Both the position numbers and the translations under genes were made by a program. Of a DNA stretch of 64,000 bases, positions 8,343-17,524 are shown in pieces; within the stretch, counting starts at the first letter, position 1; each line of letters starts with the position of its first letter. The notes under the pieces are model-generated. The model was not told the origin of the DNA, searched no databases, and saw only the letters and a list, made by a program, of their open reading frames with translations. Location: assembly GCF_009741375.1 (NCBI RefSeq), contig NZ_WOWP01000016.1, positions 112,592 through 176,591 on the forward strand, written 5' to 3'. Source of the DNA: Flavobacterium rakeshii (GTDB lineage Bacteria > Bacteroidota > Bacteroidia > Flavobacteriales > Flavobacteriaceae).

Positions 8343-8365
8343 TGTTTGTATTTAGAACATATATA

Positions 8366-8399
8366 AAGGTGTTACTTTTTAAGGGTAACGCCTTTTTTT
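8366..8399 (+). terminator. Intrinsic terminator of rpmH
   Basis: GGTGTTAC (8368-8375) pairs with GTAACGCC (8385-8392), including one G-U pair, and is followed by a run of seven T residues. Confidence 0.85.
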
Positions 8400-8456
8400 A
8401 TGCCTAAGTAAAATTTTGCCCCCAAATGCAGGGGGATTTTTTTAAAATATAAATAG

Positions 8457-8464
8457 TAACTTTG
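8457..8464 (+). promoter_or_regulatory. -7 element of carB promoter
   Basis: TAACTTTG fits TAnnTTTG. It lies 50 bp upstream of the carB ATG. No clear TTG -33 element is visible at the right spacing. Confidence 0.65.
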
Positions 8465-8514
8465 CAAAGTTTCTCAAGGAGAGAACTATAAACTACAACT
8501 ACTTAATATATACA

Positions 8515-11367
8515 ATGCCGAAAGACACTTCTATTAAATCAGTTTTAATTATAGGTTCGGGTCCAATTATCATCGGACAGGCCTGCGAATTTGACTATGC
8601 CGGATCACAGGCAGCACGATCTTTAAAGGAAGAAGGGATTGAGGTTATCCTGATTAACTCTAATCCTGCAACAATCATGACCGACCCATCTATGGCCGAT
8701 CATGTGTACCTTAAGCCTCTTAACACTAAATCTATTATTGAAATTTTAAAGGCTCACCCGAATATCGATGCTGTATTGCCGACAATGGGAGGTCAAACAG
8801 CTCTTAACCTTTGTCTTGAGGCAGAGGAAAAAGGGATTTGGGAAGATTTTAATGTAAGGCTGATAGGTGTAGATATTAACGCAATCAACATTACAGAAGA
8901 CAGGGAGCAATTTAAACAGCTTCTTGAAAGAATTGAGATTCCTGCAGCTCCGGCTAAAACAGCAAACTCTTTCCTTAAAGGTAAAGAAATTGCACAGGAG
9001 TTTGGATTCCCGCTTGTAATTCGCCCTTCATTTACACTGGGTGGTACAGGTGCAGCTTTCGTATATAAAGAAGAGGAGTTTGATGAACTGCTTACACGCG
9101 GTCTTGAAGCTTCACCAATACACGAGGTTCTTATTGATAAAGCACTTTTCGGATGGAAAGAGTATGAGCTTGAGCTTCTTCGTGATAAAAATGACAATGT
9201 AGTTATCATCTGTTCTATTGAGAACATGGACCCAATGGGTATCCACACAGGAGACAGTATTACTGTTGCTCCGGCTATGACCCTTTCTGATAGTACTTAT
9301 CAGAGAATGAGGGATATGGCAATCAAGATGATGAGAAGTATAGGTAACTTTGCGGGTGGTTGTAACGTGCAGTTTGCCGTAAGCCCTGATGAGAAAGAAG
9401 ATATCGTGGCTATTGAGATTAACCCTCGTGTATCACGTTCATCTGCACTGGCTTCAAAAGCAACAGGTTACCCAATTGCAAAAATCGCTTCTAAACTGGC
9501 TTTAGGTTATCACCTTGACGAACTAATGAACCAGATTACCAAGTCAACTTCAGCTTACTTTGAGCCAACACTTGACTACGTAATCGTAAAAATACCTCGT
9601 TGGAACTTTGATAAGTTTGACGGTGCTGACAGAAGACTTGGTCTTCAAATGAAATCAGTAGGTGAGGTTATGGGTATTGGTCGTTCATTCCAGGAAGCAC
9701 TTCACAAAGCTACACAGTCTCTTGAAATTAAGAGAAACGGTCTTGGTGCCGACGGTAAAGGATATACTAACTACGAGCAGATTATAGATAAACTTACTCA
9801 TGCCAGCTGGGATAGAGTATTCGTAATCTATGATGCAATCCAGATGGGTATTCCGTTAAGCCGAATCAACGAGATTACTAATATCGATATGTGGTTCCTT
9901 AAACAATATGAGGAGCTTTACATCCTGGAGAAAGAAATTTCTACCTATACTATAGATACGTTACCGAAAGAGCTTCTTCTTGAAGCGAAACAAAAAGGTT
10001 TTGCAGACAGACAAATTGCTCACATGGTAGGATGTCTTGAGAGTGAAGTTTACAACAAGCGTAACGATATGGGAGTTAACCGTGTTTATAAACTGGTTGA
10101 TACCTGTGCGGCAGAGTTTAAGGCAAGAACGCCTTACTACTACTCAACGTTTGAAGCTGAAATCCAAAAGGCAGACGGTACAAGATTTGTAGACAATGAA
10201 AGTGCTGTAACAGATAAGAAAAAGGTTATTGTACTTGGATCAGGACCTAACAGAATTGGTCAGGGTATTGAGTTTGACTACTCTTGTGTACACGGTGTAC
10301 TTGCCGCTTCAGAGTGTGGTTATGAAACAATCATGATTAACTGTAACCCTGAAACGGTTTCTACCGACTTCGATACGGCTGATAAGTTATACTTTGAGCC
10401 TGTATTCTGGGAACACATTTATGACATTATCCGTCATGAAAAACCGGAAGGTGTAATTGTACAGCTTGGTGGGCAAACAGCTCTTAAACTTGCTGAGAAA
10501 CTTGACAGATACGGTATAAAAATATTAGGTACTAGCTACGAAGCACTTGACCTTGCTGAAGACAGAGGACGTTTCTCTGAACTACTTTCTGATCTTAAAA
10601 TTCCATTCCCTAAGTTTGGTGTGGCAGAAAGTGCAGAAGAGGCTTCTAAACTTGCAGATACGCTAGATTTCCCGCTACTTGTAAGACCTTCTTACGTACT
10701 TGGTGGTCAGGGTATGAAAATCGTTATCAACAAAAAAGAACTTGAAGAGCACGTTATCGACCTGCTTAAGAGTATCCCGGGTAACAAACTTTTGTTAGAC
10801 CACTACCTTGATGGTGCTATCGAAGCAGAAGCCGATGCGATTTGTGATGGTGAAGATGTTTACATCATCGGTATCATGGAGCACATTGAGCCTTGTGGTG
10901 TACACTCTGGTGACAGTAACGCAACACTACCTCCGTTTAACCTTGGAGAGTTTGTAATGCAACAGATAAAAGACCATACTAAGAAAATTGCAGTAGCACT
11001 TAAAACAGTAGGTCTAATCAACATACAGTTTGCTATTAAAGATGATACAGTATACATTATCGAAGCAAACCCAAGAGCATCGAGAACGGTTCCGTTTATC
11101 GCAAAAGCTTACGGTGAGCCTTATGTAAACTATGCAACTAAAGTTATGCTTGGAGAGAAAAAAGTAAAAGACTTTACTTTCAACCCTCAGCTTAACGGAT
11201 ATGCTATCAAACAACCGGTATTCTCTTTCAACAAGTTTCCTGGTGTAAACAAAAAACTTGGGCCTGAAATGAAGTCTACAGGTGAAAGCATCCTGTTCAT
11301 TGAAGATCTTAAAGACGATCAGTTTTATGAACTGTACTCAAGAAGGAAAATGTACTTGAGCAGATAA
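8515..11367 (+). CDS. carB: Carbamoyl-phosphate synthase large subunit, short form
   Basis: The 950-residue protein has the duplicated CarB architecture. Each half opens with a characteristic motif (LIIGSGPIIIGQACEFDYAG near residue 11 and VLGSGPNRIGQGIEFDYSC near residue 575) and contains an ATP-grasp domain ending in EINPR (first half) or EANPR (second half). With CarA it makes carbamoyl phosphate from glutamine, bicarbonate and 2 ATP for arginine and pyrimidine synthesis. It stops at about 950 residues instead of about 1070, so the C-terminal MGS-like allosteric domain that binds UMP and ornithine in E. coli is absent; I recall this short form from flavobacteria. carA is not adjacent. The gene has its own promoter and terminator. 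Confidence 0.97.
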   Translation: MPKDTSIKSVLIIGSGPIIIGQACEFDYAGSQAARSLKEEGIEVILINSNPATIMTDPSMADHVYLKPLNTKSIIEILKAHPNIDAVLPTMGGQTALNLCLEAEEKGIWEDFNVRLIGVDINAINITEDREQFKQLLERIEIPAAPAKTANSFLKGKEIAQEFGFPLVIRPSFTLGGTGAAFVYKEEEFDELLTRGLEASPIHEVLIDKALFGWKEYELELLRDKNDNVVIICSIENMDPMGIHTGDSITVAPAMTLSDSTYQRMRDMAIKMMRSIGNFAGGCNVQFAVSPDEKEDIVAIEINPRVSRSSALASKATGYPIAKIASKLALGYHLDELMNQITKSTSAYFEPTLDYVIVKIPRWNFDKFDGADRRLGLQMKSVGEVMGIGRSFQEALHKATQSLEIKRNGLGADGKGYTNYEQIIDKLTHASWDRVFVIYDAIQMGIPLSRINEITNIDMWFLKQYEELYILEKEISTYTIDTLPKELLLEAKQKGFADRQIAHMVGCLESEVYNKRNDMGVNRVYKLVDTCAAEFKARTPYYYSTFEAEIQKADGTRFVDNESAVTDKKKVIVLGSGPNRIGQGIEFDYSCVHGVLAASECGYETIMINCNPETVSTDFDTADKLYFEPVFWEHIYDIIRHEKPEGVIVQLGGQTALKLAEKLDRYGIKILGTSYEALDLAEDRGRFSELLSDLKIPFPKFGVAESAEEASKLADTLDFPLLVRPSYVLGGQGMKIVINKKELEEHVIDLLKSIPGNKLLLDHYLDGAIEAEADAICDGEDVYIIGIMEHIEPCGVHSGDSNATLPPFNLGEFVMQQIKDHTKKIAVALKTVGLINIQFAIKDDTVYIIEANPRASRTVPFIAKAYGEPYVNYATKVMLGEKKVKDFTFNPQLNGYAIKQPVFSFNKFPGVNKKLGPEMKSTGESILFIEDLKDDQFYELYSRRKMYLSR

Positions 11368-11385
11368 TTATTAGCTTAATATATT

Positions 11386-11413
11386 AAAAGCCCGCTTTTA
11401 GCGGGCTTTTTTA
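11386..11413 (+). terminator. Intrinsic terminator of carB
   Basis: AGCCCGC (11389-11395), a five-base TTTTA loop, GCGGGCT (11401-11407) and a T-run. Confidence 0.9.
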
Positions 11414-11468
11414 TTGAATGTCGCCTTTTTTACCACTGCTTTTTTGTAGAAATAATTCGAGTGTTTAA

Positions 11469-11496
11469 TTGTGGTTAAGTTATTATGATATATTTG
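11469..11496 (+). promoter_or_regulatory. Promoter of the CotH-like gene
   Basis: TATATTTG at 11489-11496 is a perfect -7 element. A TTG at 11469-11471 lies 17 bp upstream, slightly shorter than the usual spacing. Confidence 0.7.
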
Positions 11497-11527
11497 TTAA
11501 AAATACACGAAACCAACTAGTTAAAAC

Positions 11528-13570
11528 ATGAATTTAAAAATTACGCTCAAGCATTTATTTGCTTTTGTGCTATTGCTGCCCGCAATGGCATTTGCCCAGG
11601 TTACTTTTACAGACAGTAACCTTCCTATCGTTATTATTAATACCGATATTAACCCCGACACCGGACAACCGACAGACATACCGGATGAACCTAAAGTATG
11701 GGCCGATATGAAAATTATTTTTCATCCCGACGGTACCCGTAACTATATGACCGATCAGGATAATGCCGATTTTCTGGATTATGATGCCCGTATTAAAATT
11801 GAATTAAGAGGTTCTACTTCTCAAAATCTTCCTAAAAAGCAATATGGCTGGACAACTTATGATGCTAATGGAGATAAACAGAATGTAAGTATACTGGGCA
11901 TGCCTAGTGAAAACGACTGGATATTAAACGGACTGGCGTTTGATGCAACTCTTATGAGGGATTACCTTGTATATAACATGTCCCGCCAAATGGGGCAGTA
12001 TGCATCGCGTACACAATATTGTGAAGTAGTGATAGATGGTAATTACCGCGGATTGTATGTGTTACAGGAGAAACTAAAAGACGATTCTAAAAGGATTAAT
12101 ATTGAAGATATAAGTGAAGGCGATATATCGGGCACTAATCTAACCGGAGGTTATATTACCAAAGCCGATAAAACTACAGGGGGCGACCCTGTGGCATGGG
12201 TAATGCAGTCTGACGCACAAAGTACCGATTTTATCCATGCGCTTCCTAAACCGGAAGATGTTACCGTAGAGCAGGATACTTATATACATTCACAGTTTAC
12301 GGCTCTGGAAACGGCAGCTAACAATAGTGATTCTGATTTGATTACGGGATATCCTTCTGTAATTGATGTGCCTACTTTTGTTGATTTTATGATATTGAAC
12401 GAGCTTTCTTCAAATGTGGATGCTTACCAGATAAGCACTTATTTTCACAAAGACAGGGGAGGTAAGCTAAGGGCAGGGCCTGTGTGGGACTTTAACCTGA
12501 GCTTTGGTCATGATGAGTTTGGAGACAGAAGTCATACCGATATTTGGCAGTTTGATAACGGCGATAATGAAGGGCCACGTTTTTGGAAACAGTTATTTGC
12601 CAATACCGAGTTTAAATGTTACCTCTCTAAACGCTGGAATTCGCTTACCGCTACCGGTAATGTTTTAAATTATGATAGTCTAAGCAATTACATAGATGAA
12701 ACGGTAGACCTTATTAGCGAAGCAGCAGCTAGGGAACAGCAACGCTGGGGTACTGTGCCTAACCATGCAGCAGAGATTACTGCGCTTAAAGCTTTTATTG
12801 CCGATAGGATTAACTGGATGACAGATCATGTAGGGACATTTACAGCCTGTAATGACCCTGATTTGCCACAGTTGGTTATAAACAGGATAAATTACCATCC
12901 GGGAGAGTCGGATGAATTTCCGGAGTCTGACGATCAGGAATTTATAGAAATTAAAAATACGGGCAACGAAACTGTAAATCTTACAGGGGTGTATCTGCGT
13001 GAATTGGGTATTTCATATCAGTTCCCGGTAAATGCCACATTGGAAGCAGGACAGGGGATATTTATCGCCAGTAATCCTGAAGTTTTTGAAGCAAGATATG
13101 GTTTTGCTCCTTATGGTAAGTTTGAGCGTAACCTGTCTAACAGTACGCAGCGACTGGTACTTGCCGATGGTTTTGGAAATGTTATTGACGATGTTGAATA
13201 TGAAGATGATAGTCCGTGGCCGGATGCCGATGGAAACGGAAGTTACCTACTGCTTACAGATATTTCGTTAGATAACAGTTTAGCGTCAAGCTGGACAGCA
13301 GTTGAGGAAAGCTCGCTTTCGGTTTCAGATTATGTTATGGCTTCGCAGCTTATATTGTATCCTAACCCTGTAAATAATGTACTTACTATCCAGGCAGCCG
13401 AAAATATTGATGCTGTTGCTGTTTATGATGTTTACGGCAAACAGATTAAAGCAATGAATACAAACGGTGTTAATATAGAGGTAGATTTTAGCCAGTATCA
13501 GTTGGGCATCTATATTGTTACTATTACCACAGCTTATGGAACAGCCAGTAAAAAAGTGATTAAACAGTAA
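11528..13570 (+). CDS. Secreted CotH-like kinase-family protein with lamin-tail domain and T9SS type A sorting domain
   Basis: The 680-residue protein has a signal peptide cleaved after FAFAQ-type residues near 24. Residues about 60-400 match the CotH family: IELRGSTSQNLPKKQYG, ENDWILNGLAFDATLMRDYL and the nucleotide-site-like GPVWDFNLSFGHDE. Residues about 440-560 form a lamin-tail domain (LVINRINYHPGE...DDQEFIEIKNTG). The last 75 residues are a type A T9SS sorting domain starting ILYPNPVNNVLTI and ending ASKKVIKQ. The protein should be exported, then secreted by the type IX system and anchored on the surface. Bacterial CotH homologues are protein kinase-like, but the substrate here is unknown. 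Confidence 0.88.
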   Translation: MNLKITLKHLFAFVLLLPAMAFAQVTFTDSNLPIVIINTDINPDTGQPTDIPDEPKVWADMKIIFHPDGTRNYMTDQDNADFLDYDARIKIELRGSTSQNLPKKQYGWTTYDANGDKQNVSILGMPSENDWILNGLAFDATLMRDYLVYNMSRQMGQYASRTQYCEVVIDGNYRGLYVLQEKLKDDSKRINIEDISEGDISGTNLTGGYITKADKTTGGDPVAWVMQSDAQSTDFIHALPKPEDVTVEQDTYIHSQFTALETAANNSDSDLITGYPSVIDVPTFVDFMILNELSSNVDAYQISTYFHKDRGGKLRAGPVWDFNLSFGHDEFGDRSHTDIWQFDNGDNEGPRFWKQLFANTEFKCYLSKRWNSLTATGNVLNYDSLSNYIDETVDLISEAAAREQQRWGTVPNHAAEITALKAFIADRINWMTDHVGTFTACNDPDLPQLVINRINYHPGESDEFPESDDQEFIEIKNTGNETVNLTGVYLRELGISYQFPVNATLEAGQGIFIASNPEVFEARYGFAPYGKFERNLSNSTQRLVLADGFGNVIDDVEYEDDSPWPDADGNGSYLLLTDISLDNSLASSWTAVEESSLSVSDYVMASQLILYPNPVNNVLTIQAAENIDAVAVYDVYGKQIKAMNTNGVNIEVDFSQYQLGIYIVTITTAYGTASKKVIKQ

Positions 13571-13594
13571 GTTTTAATCCATATATGTTTAGGG

Positions 13595-13624
13595 AAGTCC
13601 GCTTGTAAAGGCGGACTTTTTATT
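13595..13624 (+). terminator. Intrinsic terminator after the CotH-like gene
   Basis: AAGTCCGC and GCGGACTT enclose an eight-base loop and are followed by a T-rich tail. Confidence 0.85.
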
Positions 13625-13647
13625 TTATTAATGAAAAAATGAATCTT

Positions 13648-13655
13648 TATATTTG
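13648..13655 (+). promoter_or_regulatory. -7 element of the potassium channel gene
   Basis: TATATTTG lies 24 bp before the ATG at 13680. The in-frame TTG at 13653 falls inside this element, so it cannot be the translation start. Confidence 0.7.
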
Positions 13656-13679
13656 ATAAATCAATTTTACCATAGCCCA

Positions 13680-14651
13680 ATGAATGTTTTTAAAGGAATA
13701 ATAAATACAAAAGCGAAGACTGACAGCAATACCGGATTTAGCAGTAACCCATCGTCTTATGGCGGACGCTTTATTAATAAAGACGGTACGGCTAATATTG
13801 AGAAAAGAGGAATCTCATTTTTAAACCGTATTAGTTGGTATCACATGATGCTTAACATGAGCGGCTGGAAGTTTATAGCAGTGCTTTTTACTTTTTATGC
13901 AGGTATAAACTTTATATTCGCCAGCTTGTATTATATAATAGGATTAGAGTATCTTGACGGAGTAGGGAATATAGGTAGTGAATGGGCTAAATTTGGTAAG
14001 GCTTATTTTTTTAGTGCGCAAACCTTTACTACTGTGGGGTACGGGCATATTAGTCCAAACGGATTTTTTACCAGTGCTCTCGCTGCTACCGAGGCTTTAA
14101 CCGGGCTGCTTAGCTTTGCCATTGCTACAGGTTTGTTTTATGGTCGCTTTAGTAGGCCAAAGGCTTTTTTAAGGTTTTCTCAAAATGCACTTATCACTCC
14201 ATATAAAAATATAAATGCCCTTATGGTAAGGCTGGCACCATTTAAGAACACTAATCTTATAGATGCTGAGGCCCGTATGACAATGGGTATGAGTGTTAAT
14301 GAGAATGGTATTATGGTTACTAAGTTTTATACCCTTAATCTTGAATTACAAAAAATCAATTCGCTTACCTTAAGCTGGACACTGGTGCATCCTATAGATG
14401 AGAATAGTCCGTTTTATGGTTTTACCAAAGATGATTTTGCCGGTGCAGAAGGTGAAATTATAGTTTACATTAAGACATTTGATGATTTGTTCAGTTCTAC
14501 TGTGGCAACCACTACATCTTATTTGTTTGATGAGATAGTGTATGGAGCTAAATTTGAGATTATGTACAACGAGAACGACGATAATACTACAACTGTACTG
14601 CATCTTGATAAGATCAATAAGTTTAATAAAATGGAATTAAACAAATACTAA
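13680..14651 (+). CDS. Inward-rectifier-type potassium channel (KirBac-like)
   Basis: The 323-residue protein has two transmembrane helices (about residues 60-85 and 130-150) flanking a pore loop with the K+ selectivity filter TVGYG at about 118-122, in TTVGYGHISPNG. A beta-rich cytoplasmic domain follows from about 160, with RFSQNALITPYKN, ARMTMGMSVN and LSWTLVHPIDENSPFYG, characteristic of Kir channels. It should form a tetrameric inner-membrane potassium channel. The ATG at 13680 is chosen because a longer TTG-initiated reading would start within the promoter. Confidence 0.9.
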   Translation: MNVFKGIINTKAKTDSNTGFSSNPSSYGGRFINKDGTANIEKRGISFLNRISWYHMMLNMSGWKFIAVLFTFYAGINFIFASLYYIIGLEYLDGVGNIGSEWAKFGKAYFFSAQTFTTVGYGHISPNGFFTSALAATEALTGLLSFAIATGLFYGRFSRPKAFLRFSQNALITPYKNINALMVRLAPFKNTNLIDAEARMTMGMSVNENGIMVTKFYTLNLELQKINSLTLSWTLVHPIDENSPFYGFTKDDFAGAEGEIIVYIKTFDDLFSSTVATTTSYLFDEIVYGAKFEIMYNENDDNTTTVLHLDKINKFNKMELNKY

Positions 14652-14797
14652 ATCAAATTGGTTATTTACTAAGTCTTTTCTGTCGTATACTAAATAGGTA
14701 AAACGTTTTAGGTTTTTATAAAGTTACTTTGTAGAGGTAAATTAAGTTATAATATAAACTACAGTAAATTAAGTTTTAACAACCTAAAGCAAAACGT

Positions 14798-15379
14798 ATG
14801 AAAAGAATTTTACTTTTATCAGCATTATTTGCAACAATTGGCCTTTCGGCACAAACTACTCACCATATTGATAACTGGGCTATGGGTATCAGCAATCAGG
14901 ATGCTTCATTAACCATAGATCAGGGAGATACAGTAGAGTGGACATGGAGTGATACCCTGCCACATACGGTTAGTTCTACAGCCGGCAGTACAGAGACTTT
15001 TGATAGTGGTACTATTTCTGGTGTTGGAGAAACCTACAGTTATACTTTTACTGAGATAGGAGCTAATACCTACCAGTGTAATGTTCACCCCGGAATGAAT
15101 GGTACTATTACCGTAGAAGAGGTTTTAGGTGTTAACGATGTTAGTAAAGTAACATTTGAATATTACCCAAACCCAACTACTGATATTTTAACTATAAATG
15201 CAGCAGATGTTATAGATAATATCACGGTATATGATATGAGTGGTAAGCTTGTAATGACAGCTGATAATGCGGGTAATTCAAACAGCAAAATTTATATGCA
15301 AAACTACAATGCCGGTACTTATTTCGTTAAGGTTACAGTTTCAGGGCAAACTAAAACCATATCAGTAGTTAAGCAATAA
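14798..15379 (+). CDS. Secreted cupredoxin (plastocyanin-like) with T9SS sorting domain
   Basis: The 193-residue protein has a signal peptide ending LSAQ near residue 19. Residues about 25-107 form a cupredoxin domain with the type 1 copper ligands visible: His in DTLPHTV, and Cys, His and Met in YQCNVHPGMNGT. Residues about 120-193 are a type A T9SS sorting domain (FEYYPNPTTDILTI ... SGQTKTISVVKQ). It should be a surface-attached or released copper protein in electron transfer or copper binding. No partner oxidase is adjacent. A very strong bidirectional terminator follows. Confidence 0.9.
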   Translation: MKRILLLSALFATIGLSAQTTHHIDNWAMGISNQDASLTIDQGDTVEWTWSDTLPHTVSSTAGSTETFDSGTISGVGETYSYTFTEIGANTYQCNVHPGMNGTITVEEVLGVNDVSKVTFEYYPNPTTDILTINAADVIDNITVYDMSGKLVMTADNAGNSNSKIYMQNYNAGTYFVKVTVSGQTKTISVVKQ

Positions 15380-15420
15380 TTTAAAATATCAGTTTTTAGC
15401 TATATTAAAAATGTGTGTGT

Positions 15421-15457
15421 GAGAAAGCCTGTCTAATTAGACAGGCTTTCTCTTTTT
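15421..15457. terminator. Strong bidirectional terminator
   Basis: A 14-bp perfect stem, GAGAAAGCCTGTCT and its complement with an AATT loop, is followed by TTTTT. It separates convergent genes and could serve both. Confidence 0.92.
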
Positions 15458-15474
15458 ACAGAAATCAAATAGAA

Positions 15475-17490
15475 TTATTCTTTAATGATTTTTGAAGTAT
15501 GGTATTTTCCTGTGTTGTCCTGAAGAATTACGGCATAAGTACCCTGAGCAAGTTCTTTAATCGAAATAGTATTATTAGTGATTTGGCTATCGCTTACAAT
15601 TCTGCCGTTTATTGTGTAAATAAGCGCTCTTTTTATTTCAATATTTTTTGCTTCTACCTGTATGTAGTCTTTAGCTGGGTTAGGATATAGTTTAAACAGG
15701 CTGTTTTCAGCATCTGTAATATTTAATATAGCTTCTCCTTCGGTTACATGGGTAGTTTGGTTTATTTCTGGGTTGTTTATTACATCAATAATTCCAGATG
15801 GCCACTTGATAACCAATTGATCTACCGTTTGGGTTAGTCCCAGTCCAAAATGAACATTTAAAGAGCTCATGTATCTAAAACCGTCACCACTTCGCACATC
15901 TCTAATTTGACTACCCCATTCACTACCTTCTGTATAAATTTCAACTCTTGCTCCAATACCGTTTGCATTACTTTCTACTCCACGTAAAGTAATTTTTAGC
16001 CAATTATTGTTGTTAGGTGTGTTAAAGTAAACCGTGTTTCCGTTTAATATATCTAAAAAACCATCATTGTTTAAATCGCCTATAGGACCATTTGTGGCTG
16101 GTATAACTACCGGTGTAAAGGTTAAGTCACCATTGTTTTTCATTATTATCTCTCCTCCGCCAAAAACATCTACAAATCCATCGTTATCAAAATCATGGGC
16201 TACATGTTCGATACTTAACTGATTAAAAGATTCATAACCACTTCCGGCTGTTACATCGGTAAATGTACCATCTCCATTATTAAGCATCAGTTTATGGTGA
16301 CCACTTACAAACGAACTCGCACCTATAAGAACATCCATATCTCCATCATTATCATAATCAGCCCATGCAGATGACCATGTTTGTACCATATCGGCCATGT
16401 TAGATTCATTTGTATCATTACTGGCTACAGTAGTAAAGGTCATATCTCCGTCATTGCGATGCAGTTCATTCATTGCGGCAGGATTTCCTCCACCCCTACA
16501 TTTTGCAATAAATAAATCCTGGTCACCATCATTATCATAATCAATCCAAATGGAACCATAATTTCCTCCTTCGGGATAATCGCCAAGTCCTCCCTGAATA
16601 AATTCGTGACCTCCCTCGCCATCATTAAGAAAATAAACGTTAGGCTCAACATCATGGCAAACAAAAGCATCCAGGTTACCATCATTATTAATATCTACAA
16701 AATTTGTTCTTTGTGAAAACAGATAAAAGGTTGAGGGCGACTCAATAATATCAGAGAAAGCCGTTCCGTCTTCATTAGCAAGTATTATTGCGGCTCCTAC
16801 ACTGTTTCCGTACAATAAATCATTATATCCGTTTTTATCAAAATCGCCGGCAGCCATACTCCAGGAAGGAATATTATTAGTATTTGGTGCTGTTAATGTA
16901 GCTGGTGTAAATCCAGAATCATTACTTGACTGATATAATACATTGACAGAATTATTTGAAGGAGAAACAATATCATCAAGATAATCTCCATTAATATCTA
17001 CAACACAAAACTTATAATTACCGGCAAGTTCTATATCATACGAACTGTATAAAAAAGGATAATCAAATGTTAGTGTAAAATCGAAATCATCTGAGCTCCA
17101 CTTATTGTCAAATGCAAAATAATAAGTAGTACCGGCTAAAGTATTAAAAGTAACCAGAGATGTTTGATAGCCGCCACTATCATCATCACCTGCAATACAG
17201 GTTAAGTTGTTACAGTCACCGGTATATACCATTACTCTGGTGTCATAAAAAAGTAGTTCAGGGACCTTAGTGTTTATTGTAACTTTATGATCTTCGGTAG
17301 CCGTGTACATGTACCATGCTCCTTGAGTCCCTGTTTCGTTATCTATGCAATTTTGAGGTATTTCACTTTCATTACTAAATGTAACGGAGTATTGCCCTTC
17401 TGTAACGGCAATTGCATTGTTACAGCTTTGCTGTGCGTACATACTGTGGCAGCCTGTAATAACTAATAATAGAGTAACAATTCTTTTCAT
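15475..17490 (-). CDS. Secreted FG-GAP/VCBS-repeat protein with ASPIC/UnbV domain and T9SS sorting domain
   Basis: The 671-residue protein has a signal peptide ending SMYAQ near residue 20 and an N-terminal domain of about 120 residues resembling a pre-peptidase/beta-sandwich module. Residues about 155-490 contain several FG-GAP repeats with calcium-loop cores such as DFDKNGYND, DINNDGNLD, DYDNDGDQD and DFDNDGFVD, predicting a beta-propeller. An ASPIC/UnbV segment (NNNWLKITLRG ... IKWPSG) follows at about 505-590, then a type A sorting domain LFKLYPNPAKDYIQ. It is probably a surface adhesion or binding protein. Two cytochrome lipoproteins lie upstream on the same strand, 34 bp away. Confidence 0.88.
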   Translation of the reverse strand: MKRIVTLLLVITGCHSMYAQQSCNNAIAVTEGQYSVTFSNESEIPQNCIDNETGTQGAWYMYTATEDHKVTINTKVPELLFYDTRVMVYTGDCNNLTCIAGDDDSGGYQTSLVTFNTLAGTTYYFAFDNKWSSDDFDFTLTFDYPFLYSSYDIELAGNYKFCVVDINGDYLDDIVSPSNNSVNVLYQSSNDSGFTPATLTAPNTNNIPSWSMAAGDFDKNGYNDLLYGNSVGAAIILANEDGTAFSDIIESPSTFYLFSQRTNFVDINNDGNLDAFVCHDVEPNVYFLNDGEGGHEFIQGGLGDYPEGGNYGSIWIDYDNDGDQDLFIAKCRGGGNPAAMNELHRNDGDMTFTTVASNDTNESNMADMVQTWSSAWADYDNDGDMDVLIGASSFVSGHHKLMLNNGDGTFTDVTAGSGYESFNQLSIEHVAHDFDNDGFVDVFGGGEIIMKNNGDLTFTPVVIPATNGPIGDLNNDGFLDILNGNTVYFNTPNNNNWLKITLRGVESNANGIGARVEIYTEGSEWGSQIRDVRSGDGFRYMSSLNVHFGLGLTQTVDQLVIKWPSGIIDVINNPEINQTTHVTEGEAILNITDAENSLFKLYPNPAKDYIQVEAKNIEIKRALIYTINGRIVSDSQITNNTISIKELAQGTYAVILQDNTGKYHTSKIIKE

Positions 17491-17524
17491 AAGCTTAGTT
17501 TGGTTATTGGTTTGTTTTCATTTT

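Noticed and set aside
8793..9248. 151-codon antisense ORF inside carB
   Set aside because: It is in the antisense frame of a highly conserved gene, and its composition (Ser-rich, no family features) is that of a shadow.
13653..13679. TTG start for the potassium channel gene
   Set aside because: The TTG is part of a perfect TATATTTG -7 element. ATG 13680 is the likely start.
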